Assembly: GCA_037043455.1 (NCBI GenBank)
Contig: JAWPHD010004394.1
Location: forward strand, 124,001-188,000
Origin: Cyrtodaria siliqua
Lineage: Eukaryota > Mollusca > Bivalvia > Adapedonta > Hiatellidae
Length of the DNA stretch: 64,000 nucleotides
Reading direction: 5' to 3'
Made by a program: the position numbers and the translations under genes. Positions 25,190-38,511 of this stretch are shown here, in pieces. The notes beneath the pieces were generated by a model. That model saw nothing but the letters and a program-made list of their open reading frames with translations, did no database searches and was not told where the DNA came from. Every line of letters starts with the position of its first letter. Positions within the stretch are counted from its first letter, which is position 1.

Positions 25190-26235
25190 GTAGAGTAGTG
25201 AAGGGAACGTTTTTGAATAATAATTATATATTGAACAATAATAAATTAGGGTCATTTTTTTATATATTGTACCAAATGGTGCAAATGTAACATGCTTCGG
25301 ACTGAAATAATGAACACCTGTTGTGAATTACATTGATTGTGAAACTATACAATAAGTTCAGTAGAATGTGTATATACTTTTACAAATGGTTTTAAAGCAC
25401 ACACACAACCCAATATACCAATTAACCACCGTGTTAAAGCAGTTCAGTGACATATGATACACGTGTTTGTGGTTACCCATACACCATGCCCGATGGACCA
25501 AATAGTCACAATTTTAAATAATGACATATCATTATAATACAAATATAATAACAATGAACTTACCTCTGAGAAATAGGTTATTTAGAATATAAATAGAAAG
25601 TTTGATTTTACAAAAAATACGTCCAATATTAACAAACAACCCGAACGTAGAAGTATATTGATCGTAAAGGTATGAAAAGAGCTCCACTAAGGCTTGTTGA
25701 ACATTGTCACGAGATTGTTATACATAGCAGTAACTCCCGTGTCAATTTTCACGTCGATTATCATCATGTGACGTTTGAAAATAAAATATTCATTCCTTTA
25801 TTAAAGCGGGTGTACCAAGCTTATCATAAGAGTCTAAGGTGCACCCTTAAAACCAACAAATAATGATACTGTGTATTATAAAGGGCCAAAACATACTATT
25901 TACATCGCTATTGCATTTGCTACGATGAATCTTATTTGACACGCTGCATTTAACTTTCCAATGAATACCATTACCTTCGGAATACCTCATAATATGCCCT
26001 TTAACGGTTTTCATTATGGGCGGAGTTTAACTTAATAGAATATTGCGCATGAGGGGTATGTCTAAAATGTTGCCGATCGTAACGGCTGTTACATTTTACT
26101 CCATAAAAATCTCCGTATAATAAACTATTTTTTCGAAATAAAAAGTAAATCTGGCGTATATAGAGACGAAATCAACGCCATTTTAAAGGTAAATATTTAT
26201 GTAAATATAAGGTGGGTATTTTTAGGTTCATTCAT
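25190..26235. other. No feature identified
   Basis: No supported gene or repeat; open frames are short and compositionally random. Confidence 0.4.
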
Positions 26236-26240
26236 TTAAG

Positions 26241-26385
26241 GAATGAAATGCGCTCTTTTGGTTTTCATTGGGGTACGAAATATATTTGGGAGGTTTAAAG
26301 TGTGTGGAGTCCGAAGGACTACTCACGTACTTTAAACAATCCAAATGTTTTTCATACCCCAATGAAAACCAAAAGGGCGCATTTC
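26241..26385. repeat. Long hairpin with 35-70 bp arms
   Basis: 'ggaatgaaatgcgctctttt' followed by 'ggttttcattggggta' is mirrored by 'taccccaatgaaaaccaaaa' and 'gggcgcatttcatt', with weaker pairing inward through 'gtttaaagt' and 'actttaaac'. Probably a palindromic MITE. Confidence 0.7.
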
Positions 26386-27052
26386 ATTCTTATTTACACC
26401 GGAACAGCGCAGTTATATGCGCAATCCTAGGTTACGCACCAGGGGTAATTTATATATTAAGCCCGATTTCATTCAAAATATATAGGGAACACTTATAGAC
26501 CATCGTCCGCATTCATAAAACTTCTTAGCAATATCTTAACTTAAGTGAAATTTTAGCAATTTTTTAAATAACTTTTATCTTGATTTAAGACGTTTTCCTA
26601 ATATTGCTTATCCGGTTATGGATAAATAAAACATGCAGCTAAATGTTTATCTTAAATAGATGGTGTGTAGTGTCCCTGAGAGGTTAATAAGGATATTTAA
26701 AAATATGTAAAACTCTTAAATTTTAACTTAAGTAACATTTTCCATAAATTAACATAAATTGGATGAGTTTGTGTAATTTTCTGAACTACTTCTGTTTGCT
26801 CATCATTCAACTATAGATACATACTGATTTTTGGTCGAAATATTATAAACGTAATTGAAACAATATAATTATATCTTCATTTTGCATGAACTGCCTTTGA
26901 CAACTGTTAAAAATAATTATGTATGTATAACATGTATACTGATAGGCTAATACCCTGTGTTGATCTATATGACAGTTCTATCATGGAGGATAGTTTAACT
27001 ATGGTCGTTGATCTGCGCATGTCTAGTTGAGGAGTAATGCGATTTTACTCTT

Positions 27053-27540
27053 GTTAAACCATAGTTTCTATAAATGGATACACGCGGCATAGTGTAAAAC
27101 CTGGAATGTGTTTACTTTATCATATAGATATATGTCAATCAAAAATTAACAACTAAAACTAGAATAAATACAGGCACATGAACAAATATGTGATATATAG
27201 AGTCTAGTCTCAGCGAGTTAAACCATAGTTTCTATAAATGGATACACGCGGCATAGTGTAAAACCTGGAATGTGTTTACTTTATCATATAGATATATGTC
27301 AATCAAAAATTAACAACTAAAACTAGAATAAATACAGGCAGATGAACAAATATGTGATATATAGAGTCTAGTCTCAGCGAGTTGGTTGCCAATTTAATAC
27401 AGGCACATGAGCAAATATGTAATATATAGAGTCTAGTCTCAGCGAGTTGGTTACCAATTGAATACAGGCACATGAACAAATATGTAATATATAGAGTCTA
27501 GTCTCAGCGAGATGGTTACCAATTGACTTTCATACAACAC
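27053..27540 (+). repeat. Tandem duplication: two 164-bp units then two 65-bp units
   Basis: The 164-bp unit starting 'gttaaaccatagtttctata' occurs at 27053 and 27217 with one visible difference. It is followed by two 65-bp units at 27381 and 27446, which are its last third ('aatacaggcacatga' to 'gagtctagtctcagcga'). Near identity suggests recent unequal duplication. Confidence 0.8.
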
Positions 27541-28094
27541 CGAGATTGGCTTAGCCCATCGAAGTTTTTAAATAAGTCCATACCGAGTTTTTGTCTATCT
27601 TTAGCTGGTCATCCTACATAACAACATGCCAGGCTCATCCTCCATTTACATCGAGATAAACTATGGAGAATGGGCCTCGAACCTTTTAACCTGCAGAACT
27701 GCAGAGTTGCTGCAAATTCTATAGTAAACACTCCATTTACGATGGAGCCACGTTTTCACCTTTGCATACGCGGTGTCATGATGAAGACCTTGAATGAGCA
27801 TGATAAAAAATGACAAAATGAACATGAAGGGGGTACCCCTCTGCCTCTAGCGGGATTTGCAATGGTTGTATTCTACCCCGGTAACCACAAGGGGAGAGCA
27901 TCTGTAAATCCTTTGTATATACACACTATAAACTTTAATATAAAATATAAGATTTTCAAAAATATTAAGTATTAGTGCAAACATGAAAAAAACGTTATTA
28001 TGGAATGATATAATAATTCGGAATGCGGAATGCGGAATTCGGAATTCAGAAGCCAAGAAATATGTTATTGTTATATGTGTGGGTGGTGTATATC

Positions 28095-28360
28095 ACTAGC
28101 GGATCCAGGGTGGAGTATAAACTCAGAGTGGATCACTAGCGGATCCAGAGGGAAGCCCGTGCGAAGGACCGGACTGATATTTTATAAATTATATAAAATA
28201 TTAAGGTTTGTAAAGTTTGGACCGCCTCTTGACCTCCCCCTGGACACCCCACTAGATATGCCATCCTGAAAAAATCGAAAAGAAACGTTTTGTTTTGTGT
28301 GTTTATTGTGAAAACGTTTGCTCCCCCTCGAGGTAAAATCCTGGATCCACGCATTACCTT
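28095..28360. repeat. 'ggatccag' inverted element
   Basis: 'cactagcggatccag' occurs twice at the left and 'tcctggatccacgcat' in reverse at the right (about 28340), enclosing about 240 bp. It resembles short non-autonomous elements. Confidence 0.45.
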
Positions 28361-28859
28361 TCGGATATAAGATTACAGTTTATTCGTACCACATAGATTT
28401 TAAGAGAGGGTAATGTCATCGCCTCATAGACAATGTAAAAGACGACACACAAAAAGGACGTTTGTTTTTTCATGTTTAGGTCAATAGTATGTGTATTTTT
28501 GACATTCTTATATTTTATATTCAAGTTTATAGTGTGCCAAGGATTAACAGATACTCAAGTTGGAGTTCGTGTATATTTATGGGATATAATAGTATATACG
28601 TTTACAAAGGATTACCAGGGATATTCAGATTTTATCACATAACTTACGATGTGGGAGTGGAGTAACACCATTCGTTATTTTCGATATAGAACAGAACATA
28701 CTTTTATTGACTTGTACGTTAAGAACATCATCATAACATATATACAACAATCACAAAATACATATTTAAATCACGTGTAACATACAAAGTATATGATTTA
28801 TATACAGACATATATCAGCTCTAAAGAGGATGATCTATAAAGTGTTCACACATGCGTTA

Positions 28860-29635
28860 TAGATATTCTATGTGATATCGCACATTTGAGATATGAAGCC
28901 AATTTGAAAAGAATCTTTTTGATTTCAGTTTGCAATAATTCGATGAATGTAAACATACTTCGTCTATTACAATAATATTGTGCTATGTATTTCCTCCTTA
29001 TATCAGAGTAACATGGGCATTTTAGAATGAAATGAAACTAATCTTCAATTTCTTCAGTATTGCAATATTGACAAAAACGTCCATTTCTTTCAGTCATATT
29101 GATACCATACCGACCTGCTTGAATTCTTAGAGAATGTGACGATAACCTTATTCTACTTACTAAACTTCTTAAATCTCATGGCAATAAATCTAAATATATT
29201 TCATAATGAAAATGATTTTTCACATTGTTATACAAATCTAAGACACCAGAATTTTATTTATCAGCATACCACTTTTGCAATAAAAAATCGATTATTCTTT
29301 GTTTGAATAATAAAACAAATACGAACAACTGTATCAAGGGTTATCCCAAACCCAATTGAAACCATATTCATACAGTAACGTTTTAACATTAGATAACCAG
29401 TTCTTTTTGCCATTAACACAGTCATCATAGGCCATATTATTAACATGTTTCAATATAATATTATCAGTATTTAACAACTTAAACCAATACTTAACAATTT
29501 TAAAATATCGTGAAATATACAAAGGATAACGTCCCAATTCACCGTAAACAGAAGCTGTACAAGTACTTACTTTAACATTTAATATTTTCTTACCCAATTT
29601 TAAGTGTATTCTTTCAATTTCTTTAGACATGCTAA
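28860..29635 (-). mobile_element. LINE fragment (CR1/RTE-like C-terminus)
   Basis: From 29630 the minus strand reads MSKEIERIHLKLGKKILNV, then ASVYGELGRYPLYISRYFKI, a frame-shifted middle, and RFCQYCNTEEIED followed by FHFILKCPCYSDIRRKY. The 'Y-G-E-L-G-R-x-P' helix and the terminal C-x2-C...H...C knuckle are standard for the post-RT region of many LINEs. Several frameshifts and stops are present. No poly-A tail was seen. Confidence 0.7.
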
Positions 29636-29799
29636 CTAGTTATATAAGTATGCATATGAACCTAGTATACGCTGTCAAAAAATATCGATAATAACTATGA
29701 TCCAATTCCCACTGTTTACGTCGGTTTCGCGTGTTAAAGCGACAGGCAAAATGCAATGAAAGTCGATATGTGACTTATGTGATAAATAGAATCTAGCAT

Positions 29800-29925
29800 T
29801 CTTCCTCATTCATTATTGAATTTATTAAACTCGTTAGCAAACGTGATATAATGCTCGGCAAGAGCCTCGCATGATATCATTTTGTCAACTCGTTTAATAA
29901 AATCAATAATGAATGAGTACTCATG
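29800..29925. repeat. Palindromic element
   Basis: 'ctcattcattattgaattta' with 'ttaaactcgtt' is mirrored by 'aactcgtttaataaaatcaa' and 'taatgaatgag', with a loop of about 50 bp. Confidence 0.6.
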
Positions 29926-30114
29926 TAGGATCCTCTATATATAGATTTTAATTTAAGGTTATGGATTTTATATTATAAAAAATGCAACATTCGTGGTCAC
30001 TGGAAATATTCATACACCTTTATATAACAAGATTATTAAATATAAAATGTGAGAAGTAGCTGCACCTTAACACTGTGATTTCACAAAACACATACATGCA
30101 CGTGCAGGCATACA

Positions 30115-30225
30115 TTATTATCAATACTATTATTATTATCATTATTATCATTATCATTACTATTATTGTGATAGTGGTAGTGGTAGTATAGTAGTAGTAG
30201 TAGGAGTAGTAGTAGTAGTAGTAGT
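30115..30225. repeat. (ATT)n and (TAG)n microsatellites
   Basis: Runs of TTATTA-type then TAGTAG-type trinucleotides. The Tyr/Thr/Ile-rich open frame on the minus strand is a by-product. Confidence 0.85.
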
Positions 30226-30334
30226 CTTTTTCAAAAACGTACCAGCCCAATGACGCTAAACATAGAAAAAGAACTTGGTTAGGCACCAACAAACTGAGAC
30301 AGACTCTATATATGTTTGTGTAGTATGGTGTACT

Positions 30335-30465
30335 AGTACACTCAGCGGGGTTTGAACTTGGAACGATTGCATGTGAAGCGGGCGCTCTACCGATATCACC
30401 ATAAAAGCTTGCTCTGTGGCGAGACGGTAGTAACGCGCTTATAAACCTATCTATTTACATACACC
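30335..30465 (-). repeat. tRNA-like SINE head
   Basis: The minus strand shows an A-box-like 'tatcggtagagcgcccg' and B-box-like 'caagttcaaaccccgc'. The stems are imperfect. Confidence 0.4.
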
Positions 30466-30529
30466 CCAGTTGAGTCCTACTACACTACAGTGCTATGATA
30501 TTGTGCACTGTCTTTGTTAGTTTGCGTAC

Positions 30530-30605
30530 ATGTGTCTGCCATGTACATATTTGTGTGTGCGTGTGTGGTAGTCTGCGTGTGCCAGTGTGTGTGTGTGTGT
30601 GTGTG
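30530..30605 (+). repeat. (GT)n microsatellite
   Basis: Interrupted then pure GT run (30585-30604). Confidence 0.85.
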
Positions 30606-31499
30606 GTTATAATACCAATAGATTAGAACATATCAGATATATTACATTGTGTTCCCATGCTTCTCTGATAGCCTTATATGGTAAAATAAACATATTTCAA
30701 ATTTTTTCATTCCACTTTTCTTCCAGATCCATTCCCTATTTTATCCTATACTCAGAACATGTGTCACAGACTAAACTATGGAATGGGAACTTTAGACTAG
30801 AATGGAATGGAATGCGATTGGAATCAAAGCTCATTCCATTCCAATTGCATTCCATCCTAGGTTTTAGACTATGCCGATACATGGTGCATTTAAACCATAC
30901 ATGTTTTACCTTGACACCGGCAACGCAATTTCTCAAATAATTCGCTGTAAAATAGTTAATTGTTGTTGCAATTGTATATATGTATCAAGTAACTGTCTAC
31001 ATACAAATAACACGTTTATAACTCAAGTCATATGTCTATAAATGCCGAAGATACAACAAAGTTAGTTTCAAATTTGTAAAGTTTATTTTTTGTCCGCCAT
31101 GTTTGAACCAGAGCAACTATCCCCTTGCCGTGGGTTGAACTATAGTAGATTGATGACGTCATTCTGGTTAACCATTGCGTGTTCGATCTGACCATAGTTA
31201 AACTACGGCTACTATGGTTCGTGATCGAAGTCACTCATGAATTGTAACATTTTCATTTTAGAATTTTCAAGAACAAGTACCAGATTTAACCAGTAATGTG
31301 TGACCGCGTATTACGATACGGTATACCATATACTATGTATTAATATCTAAATGTTCCATGTATTATTTATTTACAGGGTATTCATTAAACTTACTTATCT
31401 TACTTTTTGTAATGTTAAAGGTTAAATATATTGTAAAGCAAAGACAACCACTGCAAATTGATTAAAAATAAATATATAGATGTAAAATGTATAAATTAC

Positions 31500-31600
31500 A
31501 TGCACATTTTTCATTTGCAGTGAATTTCTTTGCTTTAAAATATGCCATATATGGTAAAAATGCGCGATGACGTCATCGTTCCAAATATATTTGTAATGTA
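31500..31600 (+). repeat. Fragment related to the nested element at 62905-63391
   Basis: 'tttgcagtgaatttctttg', 'gccatatatggta' and 'gatgacgtcatcgttcc' parallel 63200-63290. It is a partial copy without the terminal repeats. Confidence 0.45.
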
Positions 31601-31666
31601 TATACATAACGTTGTATTATGTAGGTATAATACAGTAATGAGTATTCTGTTTTATTTATATAATAA

Positions 31667-31845
31667 TATGAGGTTATTTAACAGTCTTGAGTACAATACT
31701 GACTTATATTGGACAAGAACCCAGAAGACCCAGCAGACCCAGCTGGCGAAAGAGAGTCCAAATATGGATTCTGTCTTCTTGGTACGATTCCAATTGAATT
31801 TAGTATTGAACTCAACGCTGTTAAATGACCTCCTTATTTCACACC
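31667..31845. repeat. Hairpin MITE of about 175 bp
   Basis: 'aggttatttaacag' with 'ttgagtacaatact' is mirrored by 'agtattgaactcaa' and 'ctgttaaatgacct'. Inner arms 'ttggacaagaacccagaaga' and 'tcttcttggtacgattccaa' pair too. The open frames on both strands simply follow the palindrome. Confidence 0.7.
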
Positions 31846-32369
31846 TCACTATCTAACCAAACATTGTACATTTGAATTCCAACTTGATATGTCTGTTCTT
31901 AATTGTACACAGTAAAAACAATACATTTTTCAATAGCTGACAACTGTATAAAATGTAATTTGAAAAGCGCACGTAAAGTATCAAAACAGTATTGTTTCAA
32001 TTTAATTTCAACTAAAATAAAGTCGTGAGGTAAATCATGAATGACTCGTTGATTTTCACTGTTAGAGTTATATTCTCATAGTACAAACACGGAATATTGA
32101 GTTTTTGCACTGCACATCTAATCATATACTACAAATACGGAATATGGATATGTTGGACTCCACATATTTTGTTTTGAGTACATTAGTGGCAAAAAGACAG
32201 AAAGAGATTGTTTGATGTATACAGGTGTTAAATAAACAAAAAGATACAAAACACGAGATAGCAAGTACACAAATACTTCGAAGAAAATCAGATACAAATT
32301 AATACTGAAAAGGGGATCTCTTAGAAGCAATACACGCAAACAAGAGAGTAAAGTAGAAGACTCACATGT

Positions 32370-32885
32370 ATTGTTGATACACACAAAAAAGTATGAAAAG
32401 AGAAATTTGGAAATCGTTGAACACGATAAATACAAACAATATTGCAATCTCGGTTTGATTGAGACTGTTCATGAACGGTAGTGAAAAGTGCTTACTACCG
32501 TTCACGCCCTCTAGCACCGGGTTGGGCAGAACTCAATATTTAAAATACCAATAGTATATATATTTGAACGATCCCGAAGATGGTATGCCGATGACGGTGA
32601 ACATGAAAGCTTTAATGCGGTATTTTCACCCAATTCCATGGCCAGCGGCGTATTGTCTCAGTTTCTAACAAAACGCGTTGCCCAAAACGAGAAAACAATG
32701 GGCGAAATAAACAAAGTGGAATTTAGCTGGGAGCAGAGGTTATGAAGCCTGCGTATCACAGGTACCAGTTAAAGGACTAAATTAAAAAAGCAGGCAACAT
32801 ATCCTAAGGGTGATTAAACAATACTCAGGACCTTTAAAGGCTGGAGTGTTGGAACCATCTCTTCGAAATTCAAGTAAGAAACAAA
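32370..32885 (+). repeat. Dispersed 3'-end repeat (family K), copy A
   Basis: The plus strand has RNLEIVEHDKYKQ followed by the conserved tail (accgttca / cgccctct / gggttgggcagaactcaa / gagaaaacaatgggcgaaat / tatcctaagggtgatt). It aligns to 53295-53900 and to the reverse of 4460-4885. Confidence 0.65.
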
Positions 32886-33099
32886 GTTATGTATTGATAG
32901 ACCAAGCGTTCAATACTGATAATGTATGTCTTATGTGTTTGTTTACTAATTAGCCTCAGGGAACAGAATAACAACACACAAGTTTCAAAGTCAGTTACTT
33001 GTAATGAATAAAATTAATTTCAACTAATATTATGCCATTACTCAGAAATTACAGTTTTACCATTTATTCCAATAGGCCTTATGCATGGTTGACGAAATG

Positions 33100-34310
33100 T
33101 TTGGCAGTCGTAACGTCTAGTGTCTGACGTATCTAAACTACCATTTTTTTCTATGAATATAATTCTTATATGATTCTCTTATAATATCTATAACACGATA
33201 TTTATATAACAGGATCAGTATATGATTATTATTTAAACTGTTTTATATAAGAATCATATACGTTTCAAATGAGAAAAATACAAAGGTTGAGAAATATTAT
33301 TTTGAATTTATTCTCATATGAAACTATAAACACATTTATGCAACTTATGTTATATAAATATCATATGAAAGGCGAATTATACGTGGCTCCTTTTGTATAA
33401 GAATCATCATATGATTCTCATATGATACACTTGTTTCGGGCGCATGTTTCAGGCGATGGGGTTTCAGCATTTACATGAACACATTTGACATTATCTTATA
33501 TAAACTATCGTTTATCTTTGGAATATTTGAGTGGTGAAAAAACGTCCCTAGTGTTGAAAATCGGTTGAGAAATAGTTCACAGCCAAAACATTTAAATACT
33601 TGTCATAATCATATCTCGACTACAACTCTGACATTAAACATGGTACAATACTATTATTGATATATATTTTTATGTGTCATGGACTATTTATAAAAATGTC
33701 AAGAGTATTTTAAAGTGGTACGCACTCTTGAAAATGTTTGAGTTTTCCGGAAATGAGTATCTTCCCTCCTAACAATTCTAAAGAGTTTGACAAAATCGCA
33801 CTTTCAAAGGCGATGACCCCTATGTCTTAAAATGACGAATTATTAAATCGAGTTTGACTTCTCTGTAACTATATCCTATGAACTTGTGACCTAACTATTA
33901 ATATTAATCTATGTTCAATCTCAAAGACATCAACTGCAAACTGTTCATGATTTTGTGTTCAGTGAGAGTTTTAACTTGCATATTCTGACACAAAACTGTA
34001 ACATACTGACACAGTTAAACCTAAGATATTGTTATCAAAACATTTTCGCATTCGACCAACCACAACTAGGGCATACGTGCAAAATTAAATGAACACATGC
34101 CATGTAAACTTGGAGAATGAGCCAAACCCATTTTCAAGACAAACTTTAAGTTGACTGTGATCTTACCTAACCTACCTACTGAAGAAACTAAATATAGTCT
34201 CTAATCATGTTTAGATTATATTGTAAATAATATGTTTAGATTATTGCAAATAATACCATACCAACAATACAATATGTAAAATATCAGAGTGGCTTTATAA
34301 CTTTTGTTTA
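33100..34310. other. AT-rich spacer with short palindromes
   Basis: Several 'gaatcatatgattc'-like palindromes between 33170 and 33430, then nothing recognisable up to the satellite. Confidence 0.4.
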
Positions 34311-34317
34311 GCAAAAT

Positions 34318-36720
34318 ATAGTCTGGGACACATTGCAGTACAGTTAGGCCTACGGTGACGTTACTAGTTGGTGGAGGGTCTGTTTGGGACCCATTGTAGT
34401 ACAGTAAGGGCCTACGATGACATTACTAGTGGGTAGAGGGTCTGTCTGGGACCCATTGTAGTACAGTAAGGGTCTACGGTGACATTACTAGTGGGTAGAG
34501 GGTATGTCTGGGACCCATTGTAGTACAGTAAGAATTACGGTGAAATTACTAGTGGGTAGAGGGTCTGTCTGGGACACATTGTACTACAGCAAGGGCCTAC
34601 GATGACATTACTAGTGAGTAGACGGTCTGTTTGGGACCCATTGTAGTACAGTAAGGGCCTACGGTGACATTACTAGTGGGTAGAGGGTCTGTCTGGGACC
34701 CATTGTAGTACAGTAAGGGTCTACGGTGACATTACTAGTGGGTAGAGGGTCTGGTTGGGACCCATTGTAGTACAGTAAGGGCCTACGGTGACATTACTAG
34801 TGGGTAGATGGTCTGTCTGGGACTCATTGTAGTACAGTAAGGGTCTACGGTGACATTACTAGTGGGTAGATGGTCTGTCTGGGACCCATTGTAGTAGAGT
34901 AAGAGTCTACGGTGACATTACTATAGGGTAGAGGGTCTGATTGGGACCCATTGTTGTACCGTAAGGGTCTACGGTGACATTACTAGTGGGTAGAGGGTCT
35001 GTCTTGGACCCATTGTAGTACAGTAAGTGTAAACGGTGACATTACTAGTTGGTGGAGGGTTTTTCTGGGACCCATTGTAGTACAGTAAGAGTCTACAGTG
35101 ATATTACTATTGGGTAGAGGGTTTGTCTGGGACCCATTGTAGTACAGTAAGAGTCTACGGTGATATTACTAGTGGGTAGAGGGTCTGTCTGGGACCCATT
35201 GTAGTACAGTAAGAGTAAACGGTGACATTACTAGTGGGTGGAGGGTTTGTCTGGGACCCATTGTAGTATAGTAAGAGTCTACGGTGATATTACTACTGGG
35301 TAGAGGGTCTGTCTGGGACCCACTGTAGTACAGTAAGAATCTACGGTGACAATACTAGTGGGTAGAGGGTCTAATTGGGACCCATTGTAGTACAGTAAGG
35401 GTCTACGGTGAAATAACTAGTGGGTAGAGGGTGTGATTTGGACTAAATTGTAGTACAGTAAGGGTCCACGGTGACCTTACTAGTGGGTAGAGGGTCTGTC
35501 TGGGACCCATTGTAGTACAGTAAGAGTCTACGGTGACATAACTAGTGGGTGGAAGGTTTGTCTGGGACTCATTGTAATACAGTAAGAGTCTACGATGACA
35601 TTACAAGTGGGTAGAGGGTCTGTCTGGGACCCACTGTAGTAGAGTAAGAGTCTACGGTGACATTCATAGTGGGAAGAGGGTCTGTATGGGACCCACTGTA
35701 GTACAGTAAGTGTATAAGGTGACATTACTAAGGGGTAGAGGGTCTGTCTGGGTCCCACTGTAGTACAGTAAGGGTCTACGGTGACGTCACTAGTGGGTAG
35801 AGGGTCTGTCTGGGACCCATTGTAGTACAGTAGGGGTCTACAGTGACATTACTAGTGGGTAGAGGGTCTGTTTGGGACCCATTGTAGTTCAGTAAGGGCC
35901 TACGGTGACATTACTAGTGGGTAAAGGGTCTGTCTGAGACCCATGGTAGTACAGTAATGGTCTACGGTGACATTACTAGTGGGTAGAGGGTCTGTCTGGG
36001 ACCCATTGTAGTACAGTAAGGGCCTACGGTGACATTACTAGTGGGTAGAAGGTCTGTCTGGGACCCATTGCAGTACAGTAAGAGTCTACGGTGACATTAC
36101 TAGTGGGTATAGGGTCTGATTGGGACCCATAGCAGTACAGTAAGGGCCTACGGTGACATTACTAGTGGGTAGAGGGTCTGTCTGGGACCCACTGTAGTAC
36201 AGTAAGGCTCTACGGTTACATTACTAATGGGTAGAGGGTGTGATTGGGACCCATTATGGTACCATAAGGGTCTACGGTGACATTACTAGTGGGTAGAGGG
36301 TCTGTCTGGGACACATTGTAGTACAGTAAGAGTCTACGGTGATATTACGAGTGGGTGGAGGGTTGTCTGGGACCCATTGTAGTACAGTAAGAGTCTACGG
36401 TGATATTACAGGTGGGTAGAGGGTCTGATTTGGGACCCATTGTAGTGCAGTAAGGGTCTACGGTGACATTACTAGTGGGTAGAGGGTCTGTCTGGGACTC
36501 ATTGTAGTACAGTAAGTGTCTACGGTGACATTACTAGTGGGTAGAGGGTGTTATTGGGAATCATTGTAGTTCAGTAAGGGTTTACGGTGTTATTACTAGT
36601 GGGTAGAGTGTCTGTCTGGGACCCATTGTAGTACAGTATGGGTCTACGGTGACGTTACTAGTGGGTAGAGGGTCTGTCTGGGACCCATTGTAGTACAGTA
36701 AGGGTCTACCGTGACATTAC
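34318..36720 (+). repeat. 62-bp satellite array, about 38 copies
   Basis: The monomer contains 'gggtagagggtctgtctggg', 'acccattgtagtacagtaag' and 'ggtctacggtgacattacta'. Copies vary by a few substitutions and rare indels; no higher-order structure was obvious by eye. Minus-strand open frames within it are periodic artefacts. The array begins and ends sharply, and the right flank (36722-36960) recurs at 38640-38840. Confidence 0.95.
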
Positions 36721-36721
36721 G

Positions 36722-38510
36722 TTAACATCCAGTGAGTTCTACATGATAGTTTTTCGCATTTGTTTATTATTGTATTAGTTGAAATTTAAATTTGATGGTG
36801 GATGTATTAGCTTAATTATTTAGTAATTAACTTTTGACGGTGATGATACGTTCTTATTATGCAATTTTTTTAACTTTTGATAGTGGACGTTATGTTCTTG
36901 TTATGTTATTAGTTGCACTTTTAATGGTGCATACAAGTTCTTATAATGCAGTTAGTTTTAAGTTTCAGTGTGGAGATCCGTTCTTATTATAATCAGGATG
37001 TGTGCTCCATAGTTCATTCCATAGTACAAAACGAAACCAGATTTTTAAATTTAAATAAAATAATTATATGAATTGACTTAACAGTGGACAGTAAATAGAC
37101 AGACAGACAGACATTTAAGTTTAAAAATCATTTAAACCAGTCAATATACTTTTCTTTTAGCTGATGACCTCACACTGAACAAAGAAATCAACTTTTCAAA
37201 TTTAAATTCTCTATTTTTAACCTGTCAATATCATTTCTATTTAAAGAATAGGACAGGACATATATTTGTTTACATCTGAGGCTGTTTTCAAATATAAAAT
37301 ATCTATTTTTAGCCCGTCAATATTATTTCTATTTTGAGAATATAACAGGACAGATATTTGTTTACATCTCAGAAGAAGAAAGAGAACAAGATCACAAATA
37401 ACATCTAACAAGGTGTGACCAAAGACATTTTTTACTTTTCATTTTAGTACGTACATTGTATTGTTGGGTGAAACAAATTTTATCTTTATGCAGTGTTCAT
37501 ACAGGTATATTATTAATCGTTCATGGGTATCCGGTGAAGATCGGGAATTCAAACAGGAGGTATAATTGTTTTTATCGAAACTGAAAATTTGAATTTTTAA
37601 AAAACATATGAAAACCCAGTTCTGACTGTGTCTGTCTAAATAAACAGTAATGCGCAATACTGCCTATTGTATTCCGCAATTAGACGAATCTCATGATTAT
37701 AAATGTTATTTACGAAGTGTGGTGTGATTACCTGTACATACCATAACAACAGAAGATGAATGTGTATATAGGGACGTACTAGCCTTAGCTCAGACAACGT
37801 TGCCATCTTTAAGTTTAATATACACAGTGTACACATCAGTATTGCAGTAAACCATGTTGCTGTTCCTAATTTTGACTATAATTAGTTTAACTTTTGACAG
37901 TGGAGGTAAGTTCTGATTAATATGTATTTAGTTTTTAGTTTAAACTTTTTATGGTGGAGGTACATTGTTTTATGTAATACAATTCACTTTTGATGGCGGA
38001 GGTAATTTTTTACTGACGTTTTAAGTTAACGTATGATAATGGTGTAGGTAAGTTCTTTGCTGGGCCCCGTCCGTCGGATGGGGAAGTAAACCGGGCGGTC
38101 CCGTGTATCGGTCTATCCTCCGGGCACGTTTAAGAACCATAGGAATCTATTCGATAATAAGAGTAGGGCAGGTTCCCGGATTCCTATGTATCCTTCCTCT
38201 CTTTCTGGGGCGGCTCTAAATAACATATACTGTGTTGATGAGCCGTTAAACAACATTCAATTCAATTCGATTCTTTACTGGGCGGTGGTACATGTTTTAT
38301 GTAATAAAATTCGCTTTTGATGGCGGAGGTATTTTCTTATTACGTATTAAGTTAACGTTTGAGGATGGTGGAGGTAAGTTTTTTGCTGGGCGGAGGTACA
38401 TGTTTTATGTAATACAATTCACTTTTGATGGCGGAGGCGCGGAGGTAATTTCTTATTACGTATTAAGTTTTATTTTTGATTGTAGTAAGTTCTTACAACC
38501 TACACCTTAC
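36722..38510 (+). repeat. Degenerate 'ttttgatggtggagg' repeats between the two arrays
   Basis: Units of roughly 50-70 bp built on 'acttttgatggcggaggta' and 'gttcttattatgtaatta' recur irregularly at 36790-36980, 37880-38050 and 38290-38480. A separate 92-bp direct duplication ('tcaatatcatttctatt', 'ttgtttacatct') lies at 37224-37375. No gene is supported. Confidence 0.6.
38060..38275 (+). mobile_element. SINE ('gagccgttaaacaac' tail family) inserted in the satellite domain
   Basis: The head has 'cccgtccgtcggatgggga' and 'cggtcccgtgta'. The body and tail match 12345-12505. It sits between 'gtaagttctttgctgggc' and a 'ctgggcggtggtacatg' repeat unit, so it interrupts the degenerate array. Confidence 0.7.
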
Positions 38511-38511
38511 A

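Noticed and set aside
30020..30292. Tyr/Thr/Ile-rich 90-codon frame
   Set aside because: It is a translation of trinucleotide microsatellites.
30587..30940. 117-codon plus frame and its 66-codon antisense partner
   Set aside because: They cover a 'ggaatggaatg' inverted repeat and a GT run; both strands are open because of the palindrome.
35528..35758. 76-codon minus frame in the satellite
   Set aside because: Periodic artefact of the 62-bp monomer.
34318..36720. Regular 62-bp repeats as a possible CRISPR array
   Set aside because: The whole unit is repeated with no variable spacers, and the genome is clearly eukaryotic; this is a satellite.
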